Origin: an uncultured Sutterella sp.
Lineage (GTDB): Bacteria; Pseudomonadota; Gammaproteobacteria; Burkholderiales; Burkholderiaceae_F
Direction of reading: 5' to 3'
NCBI GenBank assembly: GCA_900552545.1
Contig: USAL01000098.1
Coordinates: 1-6,947 of the forward strand
DNA length: 6,947 bases
The notes below the pieces were generated by a model. It was given only the letters and a program-made list of their open reading frames with translations. It ran no database searches and was not told where the DNA came from. Position 1 is the first letter of the stretch; each line of letters begins with the position of its first letter. Positions 1 through 5,482 of the stretch are shown in pieces. Made by a program: the position numbers and the translations under genes.

Positions 1-311
1 CCGCTGAACAGACCCGACCAGGTAAAGCCCGGAAAAATGCCCGGAACGGCAAAGTAAATAACGAACAGCTGAATCATCAGCGGCGTGCCGCGGAAAAAGC
101 TCACCCAGATCGTGACGGGCCAGCGCACGCCGTAGTAAAGGATGCTCTTCCAGGGGTTGTAGCGAGCCTCGGACATGCGGGCCATGCCGAGCAGCATGCC
201 GAGAATGATGCCGCAGACGACGCTCATGATGGTGAGCATCACGGTCATCTTCAGGCCTTCTGCGAACAAAGGCATGTACTCGCCTAGGACGTCGAAGCGA
301 AAGGCAGACAT
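1..311 (-). CDS. Polar amino-acid ABC transporter permease (GlnP/HisM type), N-terminal part only
   Basis: This is the inner-membrane permease of a polar amino-acid uptake system. The first 103 residues are visible and the gene runs off the left edge. The ATG at 309-311 has an AGGAA ribosome-binding site about ten bases upstream (322-326 on the plus strand). The protein starts MSAFRFDVLGEY, has a first membrane segment at about residues 20-45 (rich in V, I, L, G and M), then a basic stretch. The motif FFRGTPLMIQLF at about 72-83 is the N-terminal signature of the His/Glu/Gln/Arg/opine permease family. It lies downstream of the binding-protein gene on the same strand, separated by a 226-base spacer, as in glnHPQ-like operons. 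The substrate cannot be told from this fragment; glutamine, glutamate, histidine and arginine are all possible. The family is clear. Confidence 0.92.
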   Translation of the reverse strand, partial: MSAFRFDVLGEYMPLFAEGLKMTVMLTIMSVVCGIILGMLLGMARMSEARYNPWKSILYYGVRWPVTIWVSFFRGTPLMIQLFVIYFAVPGIFPGFTWSGLFS

Positions 312-349
312 CGTGAGGTGATTCCTGTGTGATGGTAAGTCATGAAAAC

Positions 350-371
350 GGGGCGCCCGTCGGGCGGCCCC
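350..371 (-). terminator. GC hairpin followed by TTTT in the permease leader, possible weak terminator or attenuator
   Basis: On the minus strand GGGGC-(G)-CCCG pairs with CGGGC-GCCCC, giving a stem of about nine pairs with a one-base bulge and a three-base loop. It is followed by GTTTTC (T run at 345-348). It sits after the binding-protein gene and about 40 bases before the permease ATG. A short T tract suggests partial termination, which would lower permease output relative to the binding protein. This effect is inferred; only the structure is seen. Confidence 0.4.
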
Positions 372-450
372 GGAGAAATCGTGCCGAAAGCGGAAGGCTT
401 GTCCCTTCTAGGTGCACGCCTTCGGCTGAAGTCAAAGCGGTTGACTGAAG

Positions 451-494
451 AATGACCGGGCAGGACGCATCAGGCGCCCCTGCCCGCGGTCATT
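451..494. repeat. Long imperfect inverted repeat in the binding protein-permease spacer
   Basis: AATGACCGGGCAGG (451-464) is matched by the reverse complement of 479-494, with a two-base bulge, around a 14-base loop. This would fold into a 14-pair stem in RNA. No T run follows on the minus strand, so it is not a classic terminator. Structures at this place in binding-protein operons, such as the REP elements between malE and malF, protect the upstream mRNA from 3' decay; the same role here is inferred. Confidence 0.5.
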
Positions 495-500
495 TCCGTG

Positions 501-529
501 CTGCGGCCTCAAAGAGAGTCAGGCCGCAG
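501..529. repeat. Perfect 9-bp inverted repeat just after the binding-protein stop codon
   Basis: CTGCGGCCT (501-509) and AGGCCGCAG (521-529) are perfect reverse complements around an 11-base loop. The repeat starts nine bases past the TAA at 538-540 on the minus strand. No T run follows, so mRNA stabilisation or partial pausing fits better than intrinsic termination. Together with the repeats at 451-494 and 350-371 it makes the 226-base spacer unusually structured. Confidence 0.5.
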
Positions 530-537
530 GCAGCCGA

Positions 538-1323
538 TTACTCGGGAATCGGGAGCTTCGGCACCGGGGTCTTCTCGCCGAACCACTTGGCGTAGATCTT
601 GTTGTAGGTGCCGCTCTTGATGACCTTCTTGAGGCCTTCGTTGATGTCGTTGAGCACCTTGGTGTTGCCCTTGCGCACGGCGATGCCGAAGTACTGGTTC
701 TCAAAGCTCGGATCGCGCGCCTGGTTGAACGCCTTCTCGGGGTTCTGCAGCGCGTAGTAGGCAAAGACGCCCACGTCGCCCACGGCGGCATCGACGCCGC
801 CCGCGGAGAGCTCTTCAAGTGCGAGCGGGGTGTTGTCAAAGCGCTTGATGTTCTTGCTCGCCTTGCCGAAAGCCTTGCTGCAGACGATGTCGCCGGCGGA
901 GTTGGCGACCACGGCGACGTTGCGGCCCTTGAGCTCATCGATCGACTTTACGGTGAAGCCCTTCTGTGTGAGGATGAGCTGGTGCGCGGCGAAGTACGGA
1001 TAGCTGAAGTCCACCGATTCCTGACGCGCCGGCGTGATGGTGATGCCGCTCATGATGATGTCGCGGTCGCCGTTGCGGACGGATTCGAAGATCACGCCCC
1101 AGAGCGTGTTGACGAACTTCACCTTGAAGCCCTGCGCTTCGGCGATCGCCTTCATGAGGTCGATGTCAAAGCCCACGATCTCCTTGTCGGGGTTCTGGAA
1201 TTCGAAGGGACGATAGGTCGCGCCCGTGCCGACCGTATATTCAACCGGTTCGGCCGCGGCAGCGGCGCCCGAGACGAGGGTCGCGGCGCAGGCCGCGGCC
1301 ATCAGAAGCTGCTTGAAGGACAT
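538..1323 (-). CDS. Periplasmic amino-acid binding protein of an ABC transporter (SBP family 3)
   Basis: This 261-residue periplasmic protein captures a polar amino acid and delivers it to the membrane permease encoded next on this strand. Residues 1 to about 24 form a signal peptide: a Lys near the start, a hydrophobic alanine-rich core, and likely cleavage at AAA-AEP. The family 3 signatures follow: TYRPFEF at 37-43, GFDIDLMKAIAE at 51-62, and SGITITPARQESVDFSYPY at 92-110, whose Arg100 is expected to bind the ligand carboxylate. VGD at 181-183 stands where related proteins carry the ligand-amine Asp. I chose the ATG at 1321-1323 because GGAG (1333-1336) lies nine bases upstream. A GTG at 1336-1338 would add five residues but overlaps that ribosome-binding site. 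Length is typical. Glutamine or another polar amino acid is likely; the exact ligand is unknown. Confidence 0.93.
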   Translation of the reverse strand: MSFKQLLMAAACAATLVSGAAAAAEPVEYTVGTGATYRPFEFQNPDKEIVGFDIDLMKAIAEAQGFKVKFVNTLWGVIFESVRNGDRDIIMSGITITPARQESVDFSYPYFAAHQLILTQKGFTVKSIDELKGRNVAVVANSAGDIVCSKAFGKASKNIKRFDNTPLALEELSAGGVDAAVGDVGVFAYYALQNPEKAFNQARDPSFENQYFGIAVRKGNTKVLNDINEGLKKVIKSGTYNKIYAKWFGEKTPVPKLPIPE

Positions 1324-1623
1324 GAGAGAATTCTCCACGTGTTTGACGTTTCTTGTTGTATTGAAAGCCCGGGGGGCGATCAGACATCAGAGCCGGCGCA
1401 CGACAAAGCTTCCCGACACAGGAAGACGCACGCCCGGCATTGAGGGTCAACACCGCAATTTTGACGCAAAACGCGGGCGGGTGCTACCGAAAAAATGTAA
1501 GCGCGGCCCGCGGGAATGCTGTGAAAACAAGGTTTGGGGGCGCTTTTGATCCACTTTTAAATGGAAAGCGTCCCCGTTTCGCTTGTTGTGTTGCCTGTGT
1601 TTTTAGCCTGTCTTTGGGCTTTT
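1324..1623. other. 300-base noncoding stretch between ttcA and the binding-protein gene
   Basis: I see no convincing gene here. It should hold the ttcA 3' end signals and the promoter of the transporter operon. The binding-protein ribosome-binding site is at 1333-1336 on the minus strand. A possible minus-strand -10 (TACAAC, near 1355-1360) has only a poor -35 partner (CTGATC, 17 bases upstream), so no promoter is called. The inverted repeat at 1536-1575 is listed separately. Small open frames across it on both strands have no family features. Confidence 0.6.
1536..1575. repeat. 11-bp inverted repeat downstream of ttcA, possible 3' end structure
   Basis: GGGGGCGCTTT (1536-1546) pairs with AAAGCGTCCCC (1565-1575), with one G-T wobble. 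Inside the loop CCA/TGG can add three more pairs. It lies about 50 bases past the ttcA stop on the minus strand. The T residues that follow on that strand are broken up (AAACCTTGTTTTC), so it is at best a weak intrinsic terminator. A role in ending or protecting the ttcA transcript is inferred. Confidence 0.4.
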
Positions 1624-2571
1624 CTACACGGCCTCGTCGTCCGGGGCGGCCTCGCCCGGGGCCGCGGCAAGACGCTTGAAGTTGACGAAGTCGTAGAGCG
1701 CCTTGTCGGCTAACTGCGAGCTCGCCACGCGGGTCGTGCTCTTGAAGATGTTGTAGATGCGGCTGTCGTACTTTTTGTCCCACTCGGCCATCATCTTCTT
1801 GATCTCCTGGCGCTGCAGGTTTTCGCCCGCGCCGCACAGATCCTTCGGGAAGAGCGGATAGCCGCAGGCCTGCGCCCACTTGCGCAGCTCGTACTCGCGC
1901 AGATAGATGAGCGGGCGGATCACAATGTTGCGGCCGTCGTTGCTGCGCAGTACGGGCGGCATCGCCTTGATGCCGCCGCCGTAAAAGAGGTTCAAAAGCA
2001 ACGTCGAGACCACATCGTCCATCTGGTGGCCTAAAGCAATCTTGTTGCAGCCGAGCTCGGGCGCGATCCGATAGAGGATGCCGCGGCGCAGCCGCGCGCA
2101 CAGCGAACAGACGTTTTTGCCCGAGGGAATGAGGCGCTGGATCACCGAGTGCGTGTCCTGATACTCAATGTGGTAGGGGACGCCGCGGGGTTTGAGCCAC
2201 TCAATCAGCTTTTCGGTGGGGCTTCCCGGAATGCCCTGCGCCACGTGTACGGCGAGGATGTCGAAGTGAATCGGCGCGCGGGCCTTGAGTTTGATTAGGG
2301 CATCGAGCAGCGCATAGCTGTCCTTGCCGCCGCTCATGGCGACCATCACCTTGTCGCCGTCGCTGATCATGCCGTAGTCCGTGATGGCCTGCGCGGTGAG
2401 GCGCACGATGCGCTTTTCAAGCTTGCGGATGGCGGTCGTGGCCGGAATGTGGTGGCCGGGCGCGACCTCAATGAACTTCACGGCCTGCTCGCGGGGAGCG
2501 GCAAGGCGCGAGCCCTGCGGCGCGGCCTCGGCCGTTTCGGAAGTTGCGGGAATCGATTGAGTGTCCTGCAT
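1624..2571 (-). CDS. ttcA: tRNA 2-thiocytidine(32) synthetase TtcA
   Basis: TtcA is a cytoplasmic enzyme that puts sulfur on cytidine 32 of certain tRNAs. It uses ATP to adenylate the base and an iron-sulfur cluster to deliver sulfur. The 315-residue protein has the ATP-binding PP-loop SGGKDS at 80-85, the CSLC pair at 155-158, and a third conserved Cys at 246 in DLCG, which together hold the cluster in this family. GHQMDD at 181-186 and NLQRQ at 251-255 are also family motifs. The C-terminal tail after about 300 (Ala, Pro and acidic) is variable. The ATG at 2569-2571 lacks a clear Shine-Dalgarno, and the first 45 residues are low-complexity, so the start is less sure than the rest. The gene follows folB on the same strand after an intrinsic terminator, so it may rely on readthrough or on a promoter inside folB. 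Confidence 0.96.
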   Translation of the reverse strand: MQDTQSIPATSETAEAAPQGSRLAAPREQAVKFIEVAPGHHIPATTAIRKLEKRIVRLTAQAITDYGMISDGDKVMVAMSGGKDSYALLDALIKLKARAPIHFDILAVHVAQGIPGSPTEKLIEWLKPRGVPYHIEYQDTHSVIQRLIPSGKNVCSLCARLRRGILYRIAPELGCNKIALGHQMDDVVSTLLLNLFYGGGIKAMPPVLRSNDGRNIVIRPLIYLREYELRKWAQACGYPLFPKDLCGAGENLQRQEIKKMMAEWDKKYDSRIYNIFKSTTRVASSQLADKALYDFVNFKRLAAAPGEAAPDDEAV

Positions 2572-2598
2572 GAATGTTCAGTGCGAAGGGAAAGGAAA

Positions 2599-2620
2599 AG
2601 AAAAAAGGCGCCGGCGCCTT
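2599..2620 (-). terminator. Intrinsic terminator after folB
   Basis: The 16-base perfect palindrome AAGGCGCCGGCGCCTT (2605-2620) gives a GC-rich stem, AAGGCG/CGCCTT with a CCGG loop. On the minus strand it runs straight into six T residues and then CTTTTCC. It lies 15 bases past the folB stop and about 30 bases before the ttcA ATG. This is the strongest terminator in the window. Confidence 0.85.
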
Positions 2621-2635
2621 GTCGGACGATAAAGA

Positions 2636-3037
2636 TTACTGGAAGTCCTTGACCCGGAACGTCTCCACCGACACCGATTCGGCCGCGTCGCACGCTTGGG
2701 GCTTGGCGGTGCGCACGCGCACGGCGCGTACGCGGTCGTCGGCCATCAGGGCGGTGATCACCTGATCGACCAAATCCTCCTGCAGGTCGCTGTGGCCTGC
2801 CGCGGCCACCTCTTCGATGGTGTGCGTGATGAGCGTGTAGTCGTAGACCTCGTCGAGGCGCTTCTGCTCGCCGAAGCGGTAGGTGACCCAGAGCTCGACG
2901 GTGACGGAAACGGGCTGCGCCGCGCGGCGCTCGTGATCGTAGGCGCCGATGCGGATGCGGGTGCGGTAGTCGTTGAGCGTGATCTTGCGGCAGGTAAGCG
3001 AAAGCGTCTGAAAAAGAAGTTCAGCAGCGTTGGACAT
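2636..3037 (-). CDS. folB: Dihydroneopterin aldolase FolB
   Basis: FolB cleaves 7,8-dihydroneopterin to 6-hydroxymethyl-7,8-dihydropterin and glycolaldehyde in cytoplasmic folate synthesis. The family forms an octamer of small subunits. The 133-residue protein shows the usual order: RIRIGAYDHERR at 27-38 with Glu36 in the pterin-binding position, VYDYTLI at 64-70, the conserved Glu region LQEDLVD at 85-91, and AKPQA at 111-115, where Lys112 is the expected catalytic lysine. About 20 residues before the usual family start make it slightly long, but no other start codon lies between Met1 and the conserved core. The ATG at 3035-3037 has a pyrimidine-rich leader with no clear Shine-Dalgarno. The related epimerase FolX is a less likely alternative. 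The gene is divergent from the DUF2905 gene. Confidence 0.9.
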   Translation of the reverse strand: MSNAAELLFQTLSLTCRKITLNDYRTRIRIGAYDHERRAAQPVSVTVELWVTYRFGEQKRLDEVYDYTLITHTIEEVAAAGHSDLQEDLVDQVITALMADDRVRAVRVRTAKPQACDAAESVSVETFRVKDFQ

Positions 3038-3057
3038 GGCAAAAACCGAGAAAAAAG

Positions 3058-3079
3058 AAAAGGGGGTTGCCCCCTTTTT
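3058..3079. terminator. Symmetric terminator-like hairpin in the folB leader
   Basis: AAAAGGGGG (3058-3066) pairs with CCCCCTTTT (3070-3078) around a three-base loop. T-rich sequence follows on both strands (TTTTTC on plus; TTTTCTTTTTTC on minus), so it can act in either direction. It lies between divergent genes, about 20 bases upstream of the folB ATG. It could stop antisense transcription coming from cca, or act as an attenuator in the folB leader. Confidence 0.65.
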
Positions 3080-3164
3080 CTTGATGCGGCCCTGATGCGG
3101 TTCATTGGCCGGCGTGCGGCGGGAGGCCCTGCAGCGGGTTCCCGTAGAGCGGGCGGATTTTCCT

Positions 3165-3170
3165 TACAAT
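3165..3170 (+). promoter_or_regulatory. Possible -10 box of the DUF2905 gene, six bases before its ATG
   Basis: TACAAT at 3165-3170 matches the sigma-70 -10 consensus at five of six positions and ends six bases before the ATG at 3177. A start about seven bases past the box would put +1 on or next to the ATG, giving a leaderless or nearly leaderless mRNA. No good -35 is seen 16 to 18 bases upstream, and no Shine-Dalgarno is close to the ATG. The call is tentative. Confidence 0.3.
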
Positions 3171-3176
3171 TCGCCG

Positions 3177-3368
3177 ATGCGCTGGATTCTAACGATTCTG
3201 ATTTCCCTGATGGTCCTGATGACTCTTGTGCCGTGGCTCTCAAAGTTTGGCCTCGGCAGGCTTCCGGGCGACATCAACTTTTCCATCCGCGGCCGCCGCA
3301 TCTGCATTCCGATTGCGAGCACGGTGCTCATTGTGCTCGCCGCCTTCCTGCTCGGGCGCTTGTTCTAG
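3177..3368 (+). CDS. DUF2905 family small membrane protein
   Basis: This 63-residue protein has the DUF2905 layout: a hydrophobic segment at about residues 3-20 (rich in I, L, V, M), a central GLGRLPGDINF motif at 25-35 followed by a basic stretch IRGRR, and a second hydrophobic segment at about 45-62. It is therefore predicted to span the inner membrane twice as a hairpin. The family function is unknown. I chose the ATG at 3177 because the family starts right at the first membrane segment; an upstream TTG at 3105 would add 24 residues without family features. It is the only clear plus-strand gene in the window, is divergent from folB, and ends 38 bases before the cca stop, with which it converges. 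In many proteobacteria this gene sits near housekeeping genes, which gives no strong hint of role. Confidence 0.88.
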   Translation: MRWILTILISLMVLMTLVPWLSKFGLGRLPGDINFSIRGRRICIPIASTVLIVLAAFLLGRLF

Positions 3369-3406
3369 TGCTTGTTTGAGCGTTCTTTCCGCGCGTTTCT
3401 CAATAG

Positions 3407-4342
3407 TTATTTGCTGCTTTTTTCGGCCGCCTTGAGTGCTTCAAGGCGCACGGCGTCGATCGCCTGGGCGATCGTGCGGGGATCCTTCTGCGCGCGCGCC
3501 ACGGCGCCGGCGTCGACCGCCGACCAGGCCTGAGCGAGTTTCTCAACGCCCTGGGCGTCGAAGTCGGGGTGCGCAAGCTGTTGGGCGGCCAAAAGCTCCG
3601 AAAACCGATCGGGGCGGCGCAGCACGTCGCAGGCCTTGAAAACCTTCGCCCAGTCTTCGGGCGTACGTGCCACAGCGAGGTTGTCGCGCTGCCGCTCGTA
3701 GAGGTCGGCTAGCGATATGCACTGTGCGGGCGCGCGCAGCGCTTCGAGAATGGATTTCACTGACCCCTCTGCCCCTTTAACGCCGGCAAAAAGAAGCGCC
3801 GTGCGAACCTCAAGCGACGCGCCGGATTCGGCCGCACGAGCAAGGGCTTCGCGCTTTTGGCTGTCGACCGTCACCGCCGAGAGCGCCCGATTCCAGTAGC
3901 CGCAGTCTTCAAGCACCTCGATCATGCGCACGGGCGCCTTTTCGCAGAGCCCCCGCGAGAGCTCCTTCCAGACGCGCTCGGCAACGAGCGCATCGGCTTC
4001 GCCCGAGGCAACCATTCGGCTGCAAAGCGCCATCGTTTCGGGTGCGACGCGAAACTCCGAAAACCGCGCGGCAAAGCGGGCAAGACGGAGGATTCTCACC
4101 GGATCCTCGGCAAAGGCGGGGCTCACGTGCCGCAGCATGCGCGCCTTGAGGTCGTCTTCGCCGTGCCAGGGGTCGATTAGTGTTCCGTCAGCATCGCGGG
4201 CGATGGCGTTGATCGTGAGGTCGCGCCGGCGCAGGTCGTCTTCGAGCGTCACGTCGGGGCTCGTATAGAACTTGAAGCCGTGGTAGCCGCGCGCGGTCTT
4301 GCGCTCCGTGCGCGCGAGCGCAAAATCCTCGTGCGACTTGGG
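3407..4342 (-). CDS. cca: CCA-adding tRNA nucleotidyltransferase, lacking its N-terminus at a chimeric junction
   Basis: Cca adds or repairs the 3' CCA of tRNAs with CTP and ATP. About 310 residues of a class II bacterial enzyme are present. Counting from the TTG at 4576 of the fused frame, they begin near PKSHEDFALARTERK (79-93). Motif B is LEDDLRRRDLTINAIA (111-126), motif C DDLKARMLRHVSP (141-153), motif D AEDPVRILRLARFAARF (156-172), and motif E ERVWKEL (200-206). Roughly the first 65 family residues are missing, including motif A (GGAVRD and the DxD metal ligands), so this product should be inactive. The C-terminal region (about 230-389) shows no clear HD-domain motif. In place of the N-terminus the frame continues into a phage tail protein. 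The stop is TAA at 3407-3409. The truncation is probably a joining artefact, not a decayed gene, because the rest is intact. Confidence 0.9.
   Translation of the reverse strand, partial: PKSHEDFALARTERKTARGYHGFKFYTSPDVTLEDDLRRRDLTINAIARDADGTLIDPWHGEDDLKARMLRHVSPAFAEDPVRILRLARFAARFSEFRVAPETMALCSRMVASGEADALVAERVWKELSRGLCEKAPVRMIEVLEDCGYWNRALSAVTVDSQKREALARAAESGASLEVRTALLFAGVKGAEGSVKSILEALRAPAQCISLADLYERQRDNLAVARTPEDWAKVFKACDVLRRPDRFSELLAAQQLAHPDFDAQGVEKLAQAWSAVDAGAVARAQKDPRTIAQAIDAVRLEALKAAEKSSK
4334..4342. other. Junction between betaproteobacterial cca and Bacteroidales-type phage DNA
   Basis: On the minus strand CCCAAGTCG encodes Pro-Lys-Ser, which fits both sides: the phage protein reads YGSQTLLLPK up to here and cca reads PKSHEDFALARTER from here. 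GC content, codon style and protein families all change at this point. The shared bases look like microhomology, although neither parent sequence is available to prove the exact length. Confidence 0.8.
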
Positions 4343-4582
4343 GAGCAGCAAGGTCTGGCTGCCATAGGCCGAGTAATCGATATTCCGCTCACCGCCTTGC
4401 ACGTACAATATCTCCACGGGGAGGTTGTCACCTTGGTTCGCACGACCTACACCCGGAAGGAAACCGTTTCCCTTGCCATAGCTGAGAGCGACCGGGGCAT
4501 CCTTGAAGTACTCCACCTTGCGCAAGTGAACTGTCTTTCCGACGATCTCGAACTCCGTGTCGAACTCCTCGGCCAAACGCCC
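4334..4582 (-). pseudogene. Continuation of the phage tail protein after an in-frame TAG, cut off at the cca junction
   Basis: This segment is in the same frame as the tail gene upstream and follows its TAG (4583-4585). It reads GRLAEEFDTEFEIVGKT, then HLRKVEYFKD, SYGKGNGF, YVQGGERNID and SAYGSQTLLLPK. As I recall these proteins, this is the usual continuation in Bacteroidales prophage tail proteins, so the two parts belong to one gene. It covers about 80 residues, after which the rest of the tail protein is replaced by cca. A TTG at 4574-4576 could serve as a start, but no ribosome-binding site supports separate translation. Treat it as the second part of a broken gene. Confidence 0.75.
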
Positions 4583-5035
4583 CTATTCAGCCCAGCTTTT
4601 CTCATGGTTGAACGACAACAGTTTCTCCGGGGCCTCGATCACCGTGCCGACCGTCCAGCCGGAATCATAGAGATTGAGGTTGTCCACCAGCAGCTCCACG
4701 AACATCCTCGGCGTGGCCGTCATGACGAACTTGAGCTTGTACGGCTTGTCGGACAACAGCTTGTACTTATATTTTTTCAGGATCTCCTCGTTGCCGCCGA
4801 AGGTGACGGTATAGTCGAATACCCTCGTGCCCTCCTTCTTGAAATCCGAAGGGTACCACAGCGTGTACCTTTCCCACTGGTACTCGATATACGTCCCGGT
4901 GGGCAGCTCCACGTGATCCACTAGGGAGTAACGCAGCTCCACCTTCTTCGCTTGCGCTATCGCCCGGTAACGATAGCTGTCATCGTCCACCGGGATGTCA
5001 AGCAATACCTCGCCCGTCTTATCATAGATACGCAT
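4583..5035 (-). CDS. Phage tail/baseplate protein, N-terminal part ending at an in-frame TAG
   Basis: This open frame of 150 residues starts at the ATG at 5033-5035, 12 bases past the stop of the upstream gene, so the two are probably co-transcribed. It begins MRIYDKTGEVLLDIPVDDDSY, followed by YSLVDHVELPTGTYIEY, WERYTLWYPSDFKK, YTVTFGGNEEILKKYKYKL, and PRMFVELLVDNLNLYDSGW. From memory this matches the N-terminal domain of large tail proteins of Bacteroidales prophages, which would sit in the tail tip or baseplate; no search was possible. The frame stops at TAG (4583-4585) in WAE*GRLAEEF, where related proteins seem to have Leu, so a TTG to TAG change would explain it. Sequencing error, true nonsense mutation and amber readthrough cannot be told apart here. 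Confidence 0.75.
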   Translation of the reverse strand: MRIYDKTGEVLLDIPVDDDSYRYRAIAQAKKVELRYSLVDHVELPTGTYIEYQWERYTLWYPSDFKKEGTRVFDYTVTFGGNEEILKKYKYKLLSDKPYKLKFVMTATPRMFVELLVDNLNLYDSGWTVGTVIEAPEKLLSFNHEKSWAE

Positions 5036-5047
5036 CTCGAACGGTAT

Positions 5048-5461
5048 TTAAAGGGTGTTCGAGACGCTTTCGGGCATACCCAGCAAGGCACGTACCCTCG
5101 CCTTGCAGTCGTTACGGTAACGTTCCAGACAGGCGAACTCGGCCTCAAACTCGGCCTTTCTCTCATTATCCGAGCTCAATTTATTCAGCGTTATCGCCTC
5201 TACCCGATCGGCGGAATACTCTCTCCGGATCAATCCGGACACGAGACTGTCATAACTTGCGGAAGTAGCCTCTATCAGCGTACCGCCATCCTCGCACGTG
5301 CCGGTATAGGCGTAAGCCACGCGGGGCTCCGGTTCCGGTTCGCCCCCGTGGCCCTCCGAAACGTGGTTCTCCAGGACCTCCTCGTTCAGGTATAGCAGGT
5401 AATGGTTGTCATCGTATTTTACGAATGTCTTTCTCTCCGTGTAAATCGCTCTTGTCTCCAT
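5048..5461 (-). CDS. Unrecognised phage-associated protein between the RT and tail genes
   Basis: This is a soluble acidic protein of 137 residues with no signal peptide or membrane segment. It starts METRAIYTERKTFVKYDDNHY, has a short Glu-Pro repeat (GEPEPEP) at about 60-66, then YAYTGTCEDGGTLIEA at about 70-85, and a charged, probably helical C-terminal half (SGLIRREYSADRVEAI; ERKAEFEAEF; RYRNDCKARV). I recall similar proteins in Bacteroidales prophages but know no function. It does not look like the DGR accessory protein Avd. The ATG at 5459-5461 follows an A/T-rich leader (AAAAAACATTTAAATAT on the minus strand), the kind of translation start common in Bacteroidota. The stop is TAA, 12 bases before the tail ATG. 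Position suggests a virion, tail-assembly or RT-partner role; this is inference. Confidence 0.8.
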   Translation of the reverse strand: METRAIYTERKTFVKYDDNHYLLYLNEEVLENHVSEGHGGEPEPEPRVAYAYTGTCEDGGTLIEATSASYDSLVSGLIRREYSADRVEAITLNKLSSDNERKAEFEAEFACLERYRNDCKARVRALLGMPESVSNTL

Positions 5462-5482
5462 ATATTTAAATGTTTTTTAGCC

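Noticed and set aside
1336..1338. GTG start giving a binding protein five residues longer
   Set aside because: The GTG overlaps the GGAG that serves as ribosome-binding site for the ATG at 1321-1323, which also gives a normal signal peptide.
982..1443. Plus-strand open frame of 153 codons opposite the binding-protein gene
   Set aside because: It is a GC-rich antisense shadow of a clear family 3 binding protein.
3105..3176. Longer DUF2905 protein from an upstream TTG
   Set aside because: The extra 24 residues have no family features, and family members begin at the first membrane segment, as with the ATG at 3177.
4280..4924. Long plus-strand open frame of 214 codons across the junction
   Set aside because: It is antisense to both the tail gene and cca, spans the foreign junction, and its translation shows no family motifs.
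4334..5035. Junction as the end of an integrated Mu-like or tailed prophage
   Set aside because: The junction falls in the middle of a structural gene, not at a phage end, and there is no target duplication, integrase or attachment-like sequence beside it.
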